64,000 bases of DNA from Xanthomonas sp. Leaf148. Its GTDB lineage: Bacteria; Pseudomonadota; Gammaproteobacteria; Xanthomonadales; Xanthomonadaceae. How positions within the stretch are numbered: the first letter of the stretch is position 1; each line of letters begins with the position of its first letter. The stretch lies in contig NZ_LMOP01000008.1 in assembly GCF_001423585.1 (NCBI RefSeq), positions 237,476 to 301,475 on the forward strand, given 5' to 3'. Positions 7,852 through 16,836 of the stretch are shown here, in pieces. The notes beneath the pieces are model-generated. The model searched no databases and was not told where the DNA came from. It saw nothing but the letters and a program-made list of their open reading frames with translations. The position numbers and the translations under genes were made by a program.

Positions 7852-8124
7852 ATGTCACATCTGAACCACGATAAATCCAAGCTCCTGGCGCGCGTGCGCA
7901 GGATCCGCGGGCAGGTGGAAGGGCTCGAGAAAGCCTTGGCGCAGGACGTGGACTGCACCGCGCTGTTGACCCAGGTCGCCGCGTTCCGTGGTGCGGCGCA
8001 GGGGTTGATGGTCGAGTTGCTCAGCGAACATCTCAAGCATCACGTGGCCGCGCCGGATGCGCTGGGCGACCGGGAGCTGGCGGTCGACGATGTCGCCGCC
8101 ATCCTCAAGACCTATCTGAAGTGA
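7852..8124 (+). CDS. dmeR: RcnR/CsoR-family metal-sensing repressor DmeR
   Basis: A 90-residue all-helical metal-responsive repressor. It has H3, C35, H60 and H64, which is exactly the ligand set of the nickel/cobalt sensor RcnR; copper-sensing CsoR proteins use a C-H-C set instead. The conserved RIRGQVEGLEKAL segment matches the DNA-binding surface of the family. I chose the ATG at 7852 because it places H3 correctly; the in-frame start at 7837 lies inside the operator. It is divergent from dmeF and presumably represses both genes until Co2+ or Ni2+ binds. Confidence 0.92.
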   Translation: MSHLNHDKSKLLARVRRIRGQVEGLEKALAQDVDCTALLTQVAAFRGAAQGLMVELLSEHLKHHVAAPDALGDRELAVDDVAAILKTYLK

Positions 8125-8245
8125 CGCCGCTGCTGGCCTGATACCGTGCGCGGATTACCTGCGCAGCGGCGCCAATCGCAGCGTCCATCCATCCGCGCTG
8201 CCAGCCACGGCGATGGCGTGACTGGCAACATCGGCGATGCATCGC

Positions 8246-9805
8246 TCAGCGCGGCTGCAAGGTCACCAGCACCACATCGTTACTACGCATCGGCACATTG
8301 ACCTCCACCAGGCCATCGGCGCCGACACGGATGCGTGTGTCCTGCTCGGGCGTGTCGCGCGTGGCCTGCTGCAGTTGGGTCAACTGGGTCTGGTCCAAGG
8401 CTTTGGGCAGGCCCATGTCGATGTACAGCGACAGCGGGTCGTTACGGCGGTAGCCGGTCTTGCGCACCTGCAAGGTGTAATTGCCTGCGGGCACGTTGGT
8501 CATGCGCAACTGCAGCGGTGCGCTCTCGGTGGCGGCCACCAGCTTGGTATAGAACGGCGTATTGCTCACCGCCTGCACCGGCTGCTGCCAATCCCACACC
8601 AGCGCGGCGATGCGCTTGCCATCCACCGCTGCCAGCGCATGCGCATCGGGTAGCGGAATCTCGCGGCCCTGCAGCGCGTTCAAATATTTGTAGGCAAACC
8701 AGGCCGGCTTGCGAATGCCTTCGCGATTCATCAGCCCGAACCCACCATGGAACGGCGTCGGCGGCGGGCCGGGTTCTTCGAACAGATCGGTATAGGTCCA
8801 GTAGCTCATGCCCTGCACCAGCCCCTGCACCTGCTTGAGTTTGGTCAGGATGTAGGGCGCACTGATATAGCTGTCGTGGACATAATCGCGCGGCGTGTAG
8901 CTGCTGCTCCACTCGGTGAAATACAGCGGCAACTGCGGAAACGCCGATGCCTTGATCTGCGCATGCACGCGACGCACATCGCCCACGATGGCATCCGGCG
9001 ATGCGGACAGCTTGACGTCCTGCTTGCCGTCTTCATCGAGAAAGCCGCCGTCCACGCCATAGGTATGCGTGGTGACGAAATCGATGGGGAGTGTGTTCTT
9101 GGCAACGAAAGCCAGCAGCTCCGGTACCCAGTCCGCGCCGGCAGTGGACGGACCACCGACGCGCAGCTGCGGGTCGATCGCCTTGATGGTGCGCGCGGTG
9201 TTGGCATACAGATCAAAGTAAGCCTGCTGGTCGGCGTTTTCCCAGAAGTCCTTCAAATTCGGCTCGTTCCACACCTCGAAGTACCACTGCCGTACTTCAT
9301 CGGCGCCGTAGCGGTCGCGGATGTGCCGCACATACGCATCGATCAACTGAGTCCACTTGGCCGGATCTGGGTGCGAGGTGTTGCCCTTCCAGTAGAACAA
9401 TGTCTGCTCGGAGGTTTTCATCGCGCCTGGGGTAAAGCCCAGCTCGACAAACGGGCGAATGCGCTTGGCCAGCAATGCGTCGTACAGCTGGTCCAGCTTG
9501 GTCCAGTCGTACACCAGCTTGCCGTCCACTTCTTTGACGGTGCCAAGCGCATCGTGGAAGACATCGTGGAAGCGGATGTAGCGAAATCCCAGTTCCTGCA
9601 CAGCAGGCACCAGATGCGCCTGCGTGTCGGCGCGGATCAGCGTGCCCGGAAAATCCGAGCCCACCGACAGCGTGGCGAAGCGATCCACCGGCTTGCCGGC
9701 GGTGGAGAGATCCACTGCAATGTCGCGCGGTGCGGCGGCATGCGCCGGCGCCGGTAATGCCGTGCTGCAGGCCAGCGTCATCGCAAGCAAGATGGGTAAC
9801 CGCAT
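8246..9805 (-). CDS. secreted GH39 family glycosidase (beta-xylosidase-like)
   Basis: A 519-residue glycoside hydrolase with a Sec signal peptide (about residues 1-25, cleaved near AHAA). The catalytic (beta/alpha)8 domain carries the clan GH-A acid/base E181 in WYFEVWNEPN and the nucleophile E298 in LYFTEWSSSY, followed by a beta-sandwich domain as in GH39 enzymes. The likely substrate is xylo-oligosaccharide or another beta-linked plant sugar, acting in the periplasm. I chose the ATG at 9805 because an AGGAGAG ribosome-binding site precedes it; upstream in-frame starts add a non-signal sequence. No receptor or xylan gene lies next to it. Confidence 0.87.
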   Translation of the reverse strand: MRLPILLAMTLACSTALPAPAHAAAPRDIAVDLSTAGKPVDRFATLSVGSDFPGTLIRADTQAHLVPAVQELGFRYIRFHDVFHDALGTVKEVDGKLVYDWTKLDQLYDALLAKRIRPFVELGFTPGAMKTSEQTLFYWKGNTSHPDPAKWTQLIDAYVRHIRDRYGADEVRQWYFEVWNEPNLKDFWENADQQAYFDLYANTARTIKAIDPQLRVGGPSTAGADWVPELLAFVAKNTLPIDFVTTHTYGVDGGFLDEDGKQDVKLSASPDAIVGDVRRVHAQIKASAFPQLPLYFTEWSSSYTPRDYVHDSYISAPYILTKLKQVQGLVQGMSYWTYTDLFEEPGPPPTPFHGGFGLMNREGIRKPAWFAYKYLNALQGREIPLPDAHALAAVDGKRIAALVWDWQQPVQAVSNTPFYTKLVAATESAPLQLRMTNVPAGNYTLQVRKTGYRRNDPLSLYIDMGLPKALDQTQLTQLQQATRDTPEQDTRIRVGADGLVEVNVPMRSNDVVLVTLQPR

Positions 9806-10171
9806 CGTCTCTCCTGATGGTATGTGCAGCGGCCTATGCAAACGCCCGTGCGCGATGACGCGTGCAGGCATTTTGCAGGTGACCGTCGCCGGGCGCTCAA
9901 GAATAACGGAATGCGTGTGCTGACTATCGCGGCTAGCCGTGGGATGTTCGTGCGCAGGAATGCGCACAGTCGCGTTCGTTAGCGGTCGCATCGGTTGCAG
10001 GAGGCGAGCAGCGGCGCCGCCATTGCAGCAGCGCGGTGCGATTGTGTGTGAGTGCAGATTGTCTTAGCACGCTTGGCAGAAAGAATACTCAGCAGCGGTG
10101 CCGCACATCGGCGCGGCCGCTGCCGGGACCCTGTCGCAGCTGATCGACTTCGCTACAGCGCGTGAGCACCT

Positions 10172-10313
10172 AAGAGCAGCTAGTAAAACCTAGCGAGCAA
10201 TCGTCGGGGGTGTGGATTGCGCGTAGGGACCAGAGTGGGCGCGTGGCACATGCCGCACCGAGCACCGGCCGCACCCGCCTGGCGGTGAGTACAGTCGTTT
10301 TGCTAGCTGCGCT
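10172..10313 (+). repeat. dispersed inverted-repeat element, copy A
   Basis: A copy of a ~145-bp dispersed family. The ends AGAGCAGCTAGTAAAAC and GTTTTGCTAGCTGCGCT are inverted repeats (15 of 17 match). The interior contains GCACCGAGCACCGG and CCCGCCTGGCGGTGAGTAC, shared with copy C. The surrounding gap (9806-10469) otherwise holds only the GH39 upstream region and no gene I can support. Confidence 0.8.
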
Positions 10314-10469
10314 ACATCATCGCGATCGCCAGCGTGGACCACTTGGCCAATGCAATCTGGCTGACTAGGGTGCGCAGCTGCAATCGGCCGTGGTCTTTCG
10401 AACATGGTCTTGACGATGCCAGACATCGTCAAGACCACTGCCCGCACCAACACGTCCGCAGATCTGCTG

Positions 10470-10880
10470 CTAACCCTGCGGTTCTTCGGCGACTGCGATC
10501 GCCTGGTGAACCATCAAGCTATCGACATACTGCTCCATGCTCTGGATCTTGCCGTCCTTGAGCCGATACAGATGCGCAAAGGTTGCGCGCATGAATTTTC
10601 CGGTCTTTGCGTAGGTGCCGGAATACGCGCCAAATGCTGCGACGTAATCCTTGTCGGCCAAGTACGTGTGAACCTCGGCCTTGTAGCCCACCCACTCGGT
10701 CGCCAGCCGATGGAACACCTGTTCGAAGACTTCTGCGGGGCCGGTATAGGTCCCCGCGTAAGGGAAGCCTGCCGCCTCTGTCCAGGTGGCCTCAGGCGCT
10801 AGCGCTGCGGACAGGTGTTTGCCGTTTTCTTCGGAAGAGCCTTCATAGGTTGCCCTGATGATGTCCAGATTGGTCTTCAT
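10470..10880 (-). CDS. SnoaL-like (NTF2-fold) protein
   Basis: A 136-residue single-domain protein of the NTF2/ketosteroid isomerase fold. The pattern is an N-terminal helix with IIRATYEGSSEENGKHLSAALAPEATWTEAAGFPYAGTY..., a GPAEVFEQVF helix and a final strand LYRLKDGKIQSMEQYVDS. Proteins of this type bind small hydrophobic molecules or act as isomerases or cyclases, and the substrate cannot be predicted. It follows the MBL-fold gene by 4 bp on the same strand and is probably co-transcribed with it. Confidence 0.82.
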   Translation of the reverse strand: MKTNLDIIRATYEGSSEENGKHLSAALAPEATWTEAAGFPYAGTYTGPAEVFEQVFHRLATEWVGYKAEVHTYLADKDYVAAFGAYSGTYAKTGKFMRATFAHLYRLKDGKIQSMEQYVDSLMVHQAIAVAEEPQG

Positions 10881-10884
10881 CGGA

Positions 10885-11784
10885 TCAACCCCACTTCATC
10901 TCGCCTTTGGCGACTTTCGCACCGATCTGCAGTGCCGTGCCCATGCCGGCTCCCGGATAGCGCTTGGTCATGGCCTCGATGAGCGCGGCGCTATCGGACG
11001 CCTTGCCCAGTTCTTCTTCGAATGCCAACAAGTAGTCGCGCGTGTAGTGGATCGCCGACACGTCGGTCGCGGCGCCCGGTGCCATATGTCCAGGAATCAC
11101 CAGCGCCGGTTTGCGGGCCGCCATCGCATCCAGTGTCTTGATCCATGCCTTACGACCTTCCGCACTCGGCGTGTCGGCCGTCCATACATGCACGCCAGAG
11201 AACACCAGCACGCCACCGAAGATTGCATCGAGCGATTTGAGTGCGAGGTAACGGCGGTTGGCCAGGCCGTCTGCATCCACAATGGCGATGGATTGGCCTT
11301 CCAGCGTGATTGCGTTGCCATCGAATGCGTCCGGCATGACGATGTCTGCAAGTGTCTGCGGCCCGTTCTCCTTGAGCTGGGGGCCCCAGGTTGCAAGCTT
11401 TTTCTCGACGCTACGCTTGATGGCCGCAACGGTCGCAGATGCGGCGATGATGCGTGCATCAGGAAACGCGGCCTTGATCGGGCCCAGGCTGAAGTAATAG
11501 TCAGGGTCGCTTTGGCTGACGTAAATGGTGGTCAGCGTTTTGCCACCGGCCTTGATTGCATCAGCCAGCGCTTTGCCATCGGGTAGCGTGAAGCCGCCAT
11601 CGATCAGCACCGCGTCGCGCGCGCCGGAGATCAGGACCGGCGCGCGAAAAAACCCGTTTTCACCCGCGGGAAAATGCTGCAGTTTTAAAGGCGCCTGTGC
11701 GGCCATTGCAGTGTTGACGGCGGGCACGGCTGAGGCGATACCTGCCACGGCAATGGTTTTGATGAGCTCTCTGCGTGTCGTCAT
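10885..11784 (-). CDS. exported MBL-fold protein with altered metal motif
   Basis: A 299-residue metallo-beta-lactamase-fold protein. The N-terminus TRRELIKTIAVAGIASA is a Tat-like or Sec signal. The core strand order fits the MBL fold (AVLIDGGFTLPDG, IVDADGLANRR, LVIPGHMAP), but the metal motif HxHxDH reads Q-S-D-P-D-Y (YVSQSDPDYYFS), so three of the usual ligands are missing. It may bind metal differently or be non-hydrolytic. I chose the ATG at 11784, which has an AAGGA ribosome-binding site. It lies between a DsbA-like gene and a SnoaL gene on the same strand. Confidence 0.8.
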   Translation of the reverse strand: MTTRRELIKTIAVAGIASAVPAVNTAMAAQAPLKLQHFPAGENGFFRAPVLISGARDAVLIDGGFTLPDGKALADAIKAGGKTLTTIYVSQSDPDYYFSLGPIKAAFPDARIIAASATVAAIKRSVEKKLATWGPQLKENGPQTLADIVMPDAFDGNAITLEGQSIAIVDADGLANRRYLALKSLDAIFGGVLVFSGVHVWTADTPSAEGRKAWIKTLDAMAARKPALVIPGHMAPGAATDVSAIHYTRDYLLAFEEELGKASDSAALIEAMTKRYPGAGMGTALQIGAKVAKGEMKWG

Positions 11785-11818
11785 GGTTGGTTCCTTTTGG
11801 AAAGATGCAACGGTGTTT

Positions 11819-12457
11819 TCAAGCGGCCTGAAGTTGACGTACGAATGCGCTTGGATCGGTATAGGCGGCATGTGCATCGATCTGCCATCGCTTCCCGCCG
11901 GATTCTGCGATGAACGTCGGTACGCCTTGGACGCCGAACTCGCGCATCAGTGCTTGCGCACCTTCAATGCGCATCCGATCCACGGCGAGAAGCTCGGCAT
12001 CTGCCTGCGCCAGCCGTGTGGCGGCGTCCGCAAGGTGTAGATCTTCTAGAAGCCTGACCAGCCCGGCAGTGGTGGTCACATCTTTCCCGTCGACGTAACG
12101 GGCCTGTTGAATGGCCGTCAGCGTCGTCAGTTGCTGTGCCGGTGCTACCAGGGACACAGCGGTCAGCGCCAATATGGCTGCACCACTGTCGAACTGATGC
12201 TGGCGATCGCCGAGAACCTGCTGGCGATAGCGCTCAGTGAAACGCTGCCCGGTCAGATGTTCGATGCGCTGATCGTTCGCCCAGGCAAACGCGGCGAATT
12301 GATCGTCCATCGCTCGTGCACCCTTGCCGGCGAACAATCCGGAAGGCTGCAATTGAACAGCGATGCCAGGCGCGGTGGCCAGTGCGGAAATGGTCGACGC
12401 TGCGCCATAGCACCAGCCGCAGAGTGGGTCGAACAGATAGTGCAAAGTGGTGTTCAT
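11819..12457 (-). CDS. DsbA family thiol oxidoreductase
   Basis: A 212-residue thioredoxin-fold protein with a helical insertion. The active site C13-G-W-C16 follows HYLFDPLCGWCYG, and the cis-proline loop is GVQGVPTFIA. There is no signal peptide, so it probably acts in the cytoplasm, like FrnE or HCCA isomerase-type DsbA relatives. The start at 12457 has an AAGGA ribosome-binding site. It is divergent from a LysR regulator, separated by a 69-bp region with a 17-bp palindrome, and is likely controlled by it. The MBL-fold and SnoaL genes follow on the same strand. Confidence 0.87.
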   Translation of the reverse strand: MNTTLHYLFDPLCGWCYGAASTISALATAPGIAVQLQPSGLFAGKGARAMDDQFAAFAWANDQRIEHLTGQRFTERYRQQVLGDRQHQFDSGAAILALTAVSLVAPAQQLTTLTAIQQARYVDGKDVTTTAGLVRLLEDLHLADAATRLAQADAELLAVDRMRIEGAQALMREFGVQGVPTFIAESGGKRWQIDAHAAYTDPSAFVRQLQAA

Positions 12458-12492
12458 GCGCTTTCCTTGTGACTGTGGGACCCATCCTAGGG

Positions 12493-12509
12493 ATCGATCA
12501 TTGATCGAT
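12493..12509. promoter_or_regulatory. palindromic operator in LysR/DsbA divergent region
   Basis: ATCGATCATTGATCGAT is an 8-bp perfect inverted repeat around a single central base. It lies between the divergent starts of the DsbA-like gene (12457) and the LysR gene (12527), the usual location of a LysR-type operator. Binding is inferred. Confidence 0.55.
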
Positions 12510-12526
12510 AAATACATACGTGGTAA

Positions 12527-13483
12527 ATGCATCGTATGTTGAAAGCATCCAATCAAATGGGAGACGGACCCGGCGACCTCGGCAATCTCCGCCGCCTGGC
12601 GTACTTCGTTGCCGTGGTAGAAACCGGCTCGTTCACCGCTGCGGCCGAGCGCCTGGGCATTACCAAGGCGGTAGTGAGCCAACAAGTGGCTCGACTGGAA
12701 CGCGAGTTCCGAACCTCTCTGCTGGTGCGCACCACGCGTAAAGTGCAAGCCACCGAAGTGGGGCAGGAGTTTTACGCGCGCTGCGCATCGATTCTGCGCG
12801 AGGCCGAGCATGCGTTTGACGGCTTGGCCGATCGATCCGCTGAGCCGTCGGGGATGTTGCGGCTCACTGCACCGTTCGACTATGGCGTGGGCGTGGTAGT
12901 GCCTGCGATCGCTGCATTCACCAAGCGCTATCCCCTGTGCAAGGTGGATGCGGTGCTCAGCGACCAAACGCTGGATTTGATGTCCACTCATATCGAAGTT
13001 GCCATCCGTGTCGGATGGCTGGCCGAAACAAGCGAGCAAGCGCGAAAAATTGGCACCTTCCGCCAACTGCTTGTCGCTCCCGCATCCATGGCAGCGGAGC
13101 TCGCAACGCTCGATAGCCCGGCCGACATCCTCTCGTTGCCCTTTGTCGCCAACACTGCGTTGCGTGATCATTTGCGGTGGACCTTCTCGTCGGACCAGCG
13201 ACAGACCCAGGTGGTACACGCGCAGGCATCCATTTTTCTGGATGCCACGATGGCGGTGCGCGAAGCGGTGTGCCAGGGTGCCGGCTTGTCCGTGCTTCCA
13301 GACTATGTAGTGGCAGCGGACCTCGCTGCAGGGCGCCTGATTGAAGTGTTGCCGCATTGGCGCCTGCCTTTGGGCGGTATCCATGCGGTATTTCCTGCCG
13401 CCCGTTATCGCCCGACCAAGGTCCGCGCATTTGTGGACGTGCTGGTCGAGCGAGAAGCCTTGCGACAATCTACCCAACGCTAA
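12527..13483 (+). CDS. LysR family transcriptional regulator
   Basis: A 318-residue regulator with an N-terminal winged helix-turn-helix (LRRLAYFVAVVETGSFTAAAERLGITKAVVSQ) and a complete C-terminal effector-binding domain ending near residue 300. Small-subclass LysR proteins of this type often control detoxification genes. It is divergent from the DsbA-like, MBL-fold and SnoaL genes and probably controls them. Downstream ATG codons at 12536 and 12557 are alternative starts, since residues 1-20 are not conserved in the family. Its stop codon abuts a hairpin-forming copy of a dispersed repeat that may terminate transcription. Confidence 0.9.
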   Translation: MHRMLKASNQMGDGPGDLGNLRRLAYFVAVVETGSFTAAAERLGITKAVVSQQVARLEREFRTSLLVRTTRKVQATEVGQEFYARCASILREAEHAFDGLADRSAEPSGMLRLTAPFDYGVGVVVPAIAAFTKRYPLCKVDAVLSDQTLDLMSTHIEVAIRVGWLAETSEQARKIGTFRQLLVAPASMAAELATLDSPADILSLPFVANTALRDHLRWTFSSDQRQTQVVHAQASIFLDATMAVREAVCQGAGLSVLPDYVVAADLAAGRLIEVLPHWRLPLGGIHAVFPAARYRPTKVRAFVDVLVEREALRQSTQR

Positions 13484-13533
13484 GAGCGGCTAACAAAAGG
13501 ACTGTGCAGCCGCTACGGTTTGTTAGCCGCTCG
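13483..13533. repeat. dispersed inverted-repeat element, short copy B
   Basis: The perfect 14-bp inverted repeat GAGCGGCTAACAAA (13484-13497) and TTTGTTAGCCGCTC (13519-13532) encloses only 21 bp. These are the ends of the ~145-bp family without its interior. The hairpin starts at the LysR stop codon and could act as its terminator. Confidence 0.8.
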
Positions 13534-13602
13534 AAGTCGCGGTTGGCCACGTGTGGCCTTGACCGCAGGCGCCACCATGGCCGCTCCCAACCGAGCGCGC
13601 GC

Positions 13603-14025
13603 TTAGAACTTTGCGTCGCTCAGTGCTGCAAGAAACGCCATCGGATTCCAGTACTCGCGGTAATTGACCACCAGGCCATTCTTGAACGTCACCACCGTGG
13701 CATAGCTCATTTCATAGGGATTGCCGTTGGAGATGACCGTGCCCGACGCACTCCATTCGGCGATGGCCACGTTGGGATCATCGGTGGCATGGATCTTCAG
13801 GCTCGGGATGGTCTTGACGTCAATCACGTTCGGGTAATTGCGCAGATACTCGTAGATAGCGGCGCGACCTACCAGTTTCCTGGACGACACATCGGGTGCG
13901 AACGGGAACTCAACGACCACGTTCTCGTCGCAGAGTTCGGACCAACCTTTCATATCCTTGGCGAGAAACGTGTCCAAGGTGCGTTGTAGAAGTTGGACAG
14001 CGGTGTGGGTGCCTGGTGTGTTCAT
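13603..14025 (-). CDS. SnoaL-like (ketosteroid isomerase-type) protein
   Basis: A 140-residue protein of the NTF2-like fold. It has VQLLQRTLDTFLAKDMKGWSELCDENVVVEFPFAP at the N-terminus, a GRAAIYEYLRNYP helix, and late strands VVTFKNGLVVNYREYWNPMAFLAAL. The W-P-M-A pattern is common in SnoaL-like dehydratase/isomerase relatives. It lies 28 bp downstream of the GMC oxidoreductase on the same strand, so the two probably form one transcript and may act on the same small molecule. The substrate is unknown. Confidence 0.82.
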   Translation of the reverse strand: MNTPGTHTAVQLLQRTLDTFLAKDMKGWSELCDENVVVEFPFAPDVSSRKLVGRAAIYEYLRNYPNVIDVKTIPSLKIHATDDPNVAIAEWSASGTVISNGNPYEMSYATVVTFKNGLVVNYREYWNPMAFLAALSDAKF

Positions 14026-14053
14026 GCGTTGCTCCGGTGGGTTGGTGGTGTGG

Positions 14054-15733
14054 TCAGGCTTTTGGCCAGATCCAGTTGGATGCGATCCGTTCGGCCAGCA
14101 TCATGGTTGGGAATGCTGTCGCCACCGAAGGCACGTCGGGCCAGATCGATGCATCGACAACACGCAATCCATCAATCCCGCGGACGCGGCCATCGATGTC
14201 GACCACGGCAGTCGGGTCGCGCTGTCCTCCCATCGGCACAGTGGAGGTTGGATGTTGGTAGGTCGCCACGCTGGCGGGCAGGGTGGCATCCAGCGCGGCG
14301 CGATCGCTCACAGCTGCGCCCGGCGCGAGCTCGCCGCCGACCACATCTGCAAACGGCGTGTGCCGCGCGATGTTCCTGATCAATTCCACGCCGTCGATCA
14401 AGCGCTCCCGATCGCCCGCATCGCTGAGGAAACCCAGATCGATGATCGGTGCCGCCTGCGGGTCGCGACTGGCGATGGTCACAGAGCCAACCGATCGCGG
14501 GCGCACCAGCGCCGCAAACAGCAGGAACATGGCGTTGTCGGATGACTGCCCATCGTCGGGCAGCGCCGCAGTGCTGATGTTGAGGTCGGCCTCATCTCCG
14601 ACGGCATGCTGCGATCGCGTCCACAGCATGGCGCCAATGGGCGGATACGGCAGGCCGACGGCTTCCTTCTTGATCGACCACACGGTCGGAACCAGCGGGT
14701 GGTCCTGCAGGCGACGGCCCACCGGCAGATCGGCCACCACGTCGATGCCGAGGTTATGCAGCGTGTCGGCAGGGCCGATCCCCGAGCGCATCAGGATCGC
14801 CGGGCTGGCGTAGGTGCCTGCCGATAAAACGACTGTGTCAGCGCTGATCACTTCGCCACTGGCCAGACGGACTCCGGTGGCGCGCGTACCTTCCAGCACG
14901 ACGGCATCGACCAGCACCTGGTCGCGGATGGTCAGGTTGGCGCGGGCACGCACCGCCTCGCTCAGCAGGGTCATGCCGGTCGTGAGCCGCACGCCCATGC
15001 GGGTGTTCATGACATAGGGGCCGACGCCCAGTGGGTGCGCGGTCGCAAACCCGGCCGAGCGCTCATGGCCTGCAGCGACCGCGGAGGCAATGAAGGCGCG
15101 GTGCTGGTCTGACACTTCTTCGTCGCCAAGCTGATGCACGGGGAAGGGGCCGTCATGGCCAGTGCCACCGGTCCCGGAGGTACGCTCCAGCGACTGGTAG
15201 AACGTCTGTGTAGCGTCCCAGCTCAGTGCCGCCAGATCGTGTTCCTGGGCCCAGCGGTCGTGGTCAGACTTTGGCAACCGCATCGCCACTGCGCCATTGA
15301 TCGCGGACGAGCCCCCCAGCACCTTGCCGCGATTGAGTGGCATGCGCCTGCCGAGCAGGCCAGGCTCTGATTGAAAGCCCCAGTCGTGTTGTGGATCGCC
15401 GCCCACCAGATCCTGGCGCCGTACTGCGTCCGGATACGCGTTAGGTGCATAGGCCACGCCTGCCTCGATCAACAGCACGCGACGCGATACATCGGCACTC
15501 AGACGGTTGGCCAATACTGCGCCGGCGGACCCGCCACCAACGATGATCAGATCGTAGGTAGCACCTGATGTATCGATGATGCCTGCCGCATTGGAATGGG
15601 GCTGCGACAGATCCTTGCCGGTGCTTTCAGCGTCGTTGCGATCGATCATCGAGAGTGGCTTAAGAAGAGGTGGCGGCGATGCTGACACCTGGGTGTTACT
15701 GCCAACAAGCCTGTATTTTTCGATGCGATCCAT
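14054..15733 (-). CDS. GMC family FAD oxidoreductase
   Basis: A 559-residue glucose-methanol-choline oxidoreductase that oxidises an alcohol with FAD. The dinucleotide fold YDLIIVGGGSAGAVLANRLS begins near residue 60. GMC signatures follow (KVLGGSSAINGAV, and TVVLSAGTYASPAILMRSGIG), with C-terminal YQHPTSTVPMG and VVDASIWPDVPSVATAFPT. The final motif normally reads N-x-N-A-P/T, but here the second catalytic Asn position is Ala. The 55-residue N-terminal extension is not family-like; an ATG at 15649 is an alternative start. It is divergent from a LysR gene. Confidence 0.88.
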   Translation of the reverse strand: MDRIEKYRLVGSNTQVSASPPPLLKPLSMIDRNDAESTGKDLSQPHSNAAGIIDTSGATYDLIIVGGGSAGAVLANRLSADVSRRVLLIEAGVAYAPNAYPDAVRRQDLVGGDPQHDWGFQSEPGLLGRRMPLNRGKVLGGSSAINGAVAMRLPKSDHDRWAQEHDLAALSWDATQTFYQSLERTSGTGGTGHDGPFPVHQLGDEEVSDQHRAFIASAVAAGHERSAGFATAHPLGVGPYVMNTRMGVRLTTGMTLLSEAVRARANLTIRDQVLVDAVVLEGTRATGVRLASGEVISADTVVLSAGTYASPAILMRSGIGPADTLHNLGIDVVADLPVGRRLQDHPLVPTVWSIKKEAVGLPYPPIGAMLWTRSQHAVGDEADLNISTAALPDDGQSSDNAMFLLFAALVRPRSVGSVTIASRDPQAAPIIDLGFLSDAGDRERLIDGVELIRNIARHTPFADVVGGELAPGAAVSDRAALDATLPASVATYQHPTSTVPMGGQRDPTAVVDIDGRVRGIDGLRVVDASIWPDVPSVATAFPTMMLAERIASNWIWPKA

Positions 15734-15784
15734 CGTTTAATCCGTTGGATGGGCAAGTAAGCAAAAATCACATAAGGCGCCAAC

Positions 15785-16711
15785 ATGCTGGATGGTCTTT
15801 CGCTCGATCAATTGAGAACTTTTGTCGCCGCAGCCGAAGAGGGGAGCTTTTCCTCGGCGGGCAGACGCCTTCGACGTACCCAATCCGCCGTCTCCGAAAC
15901 AATGAATAACCTCGAGACGCGTCTCGGCGTCCGCCTGTTCGATCGGCAGGGCCGGTATCCCAAGCTGACCCCGGAAGGGAAGGTGCTGCTCTCGGATGCA
16001 AGATCCATCATCGCAGGCGTCGAGAACCTGAAAGCCCGAGCGAAAGGGATATCCGGCGGCCTGGAGCCTGAACTCGTCGCAGTGATCGACGTCTTTTTCC
16101 CGATCACTGCCATGGCAGAAGCCGCGCACGAATTTCGTGTCCAGTTCCCGGACACGCCGCTGCGGTTATTTGTCGAGGCGCTTGGCGGCGCGATGCAGCC
16201 GGTGGTCGATGGCCGCGCCAGCTTTGGTGTTGTCGGGTCCTTGCAGATGTTGCCCAGTGGCCTGGAGTCGGAACAAATTGCCACGATCAACTTTGTCAGC
16301 GTGGCGGCCAGTCACCACCCGCTGGCCGCTTATGACGGGCCGATCCCGCGCGAGGAGCTCGCCAAGCATGTGCAACTGGTATTGACGGACCGCTCCAGCA
16401 TCTCGGAAGGGCAGGAGTTCGGTGTGCTGTCTCCCCTGACCTGGCGGTTGGCGGACCTGTTTGCCAAGCATGCTTTTCTTCTCAGTGGCCTGGGGTGGGG
16501 TGGCATGCCGTTTCACGCGGTCTCCAACGACATCGCCGAAGGACGACTTGTTGTGCTTCCGATCGAGGCCACACCGGTCGGGGGATATCACATGCCCATC
16601 TCGGCGATCTACCGCCTCAGCGCGCCGCCGGGCCCTGCAGGCCGCTGGATGATTGAGCGTCTAAAGCATTGCACCAGGGGCCGGCAGGTCGCCACGGACC
16701 TCCCGGACTAG
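15785..16711 (+). CDS. LysR family transcriptional regulator
   Basis: A 308-residue regulator with a complete winged helix-turn-helix (LSLDQLRTFVAAAEEGSFSSAGRRLRRTQSAVSETMNN, split across about residues 5-45) and an effector-binding domain. It is separated by only 51 bp from the divergent GMC oxidoreductase gene and is its probable regulator. It belongs to a different subclass from the LysR protein at 12527, with little similarity outside the DNA-binding domain. Confidence 0.9.
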   Translation: MLDGLSLDQLRTFVAAAEEGSFSSAGRRLRRTQSAVSETMNNLETRLGVRLFDRQGRYPKLTPEGKVLLSDARSIIAGVENLKARAKGISGGLEPELVAVIDVFFPITAMAEAAHEFRVQFPDTPLRLFVEALGGAMQPVVDGRASFGVVGSLQMLPSGLESEQIATINFVSVAASHHPLAAYDGPIPREELAKHVQLVLTDRSSISEGQEFGVLSPLTWRLADLFAKHAFLLSGLGWGGMPFHAVSNDIAEGRLVVLPIEATPVGGYHMPISAIYRLSAPPGPAGRWMIERLKHCTRGRQVATDLPD

Positions 16712-16836
16712 CGGGGCATTGGACGGTTGGTGCGTCGAATGGCGCCCAGACCGTCAGAGATCGAACAAAAAGATAGACACGCTCAAATATATGTATTAGT
16801 GTTTGTTACACACATTCACTAGATCCACTTCAACCC

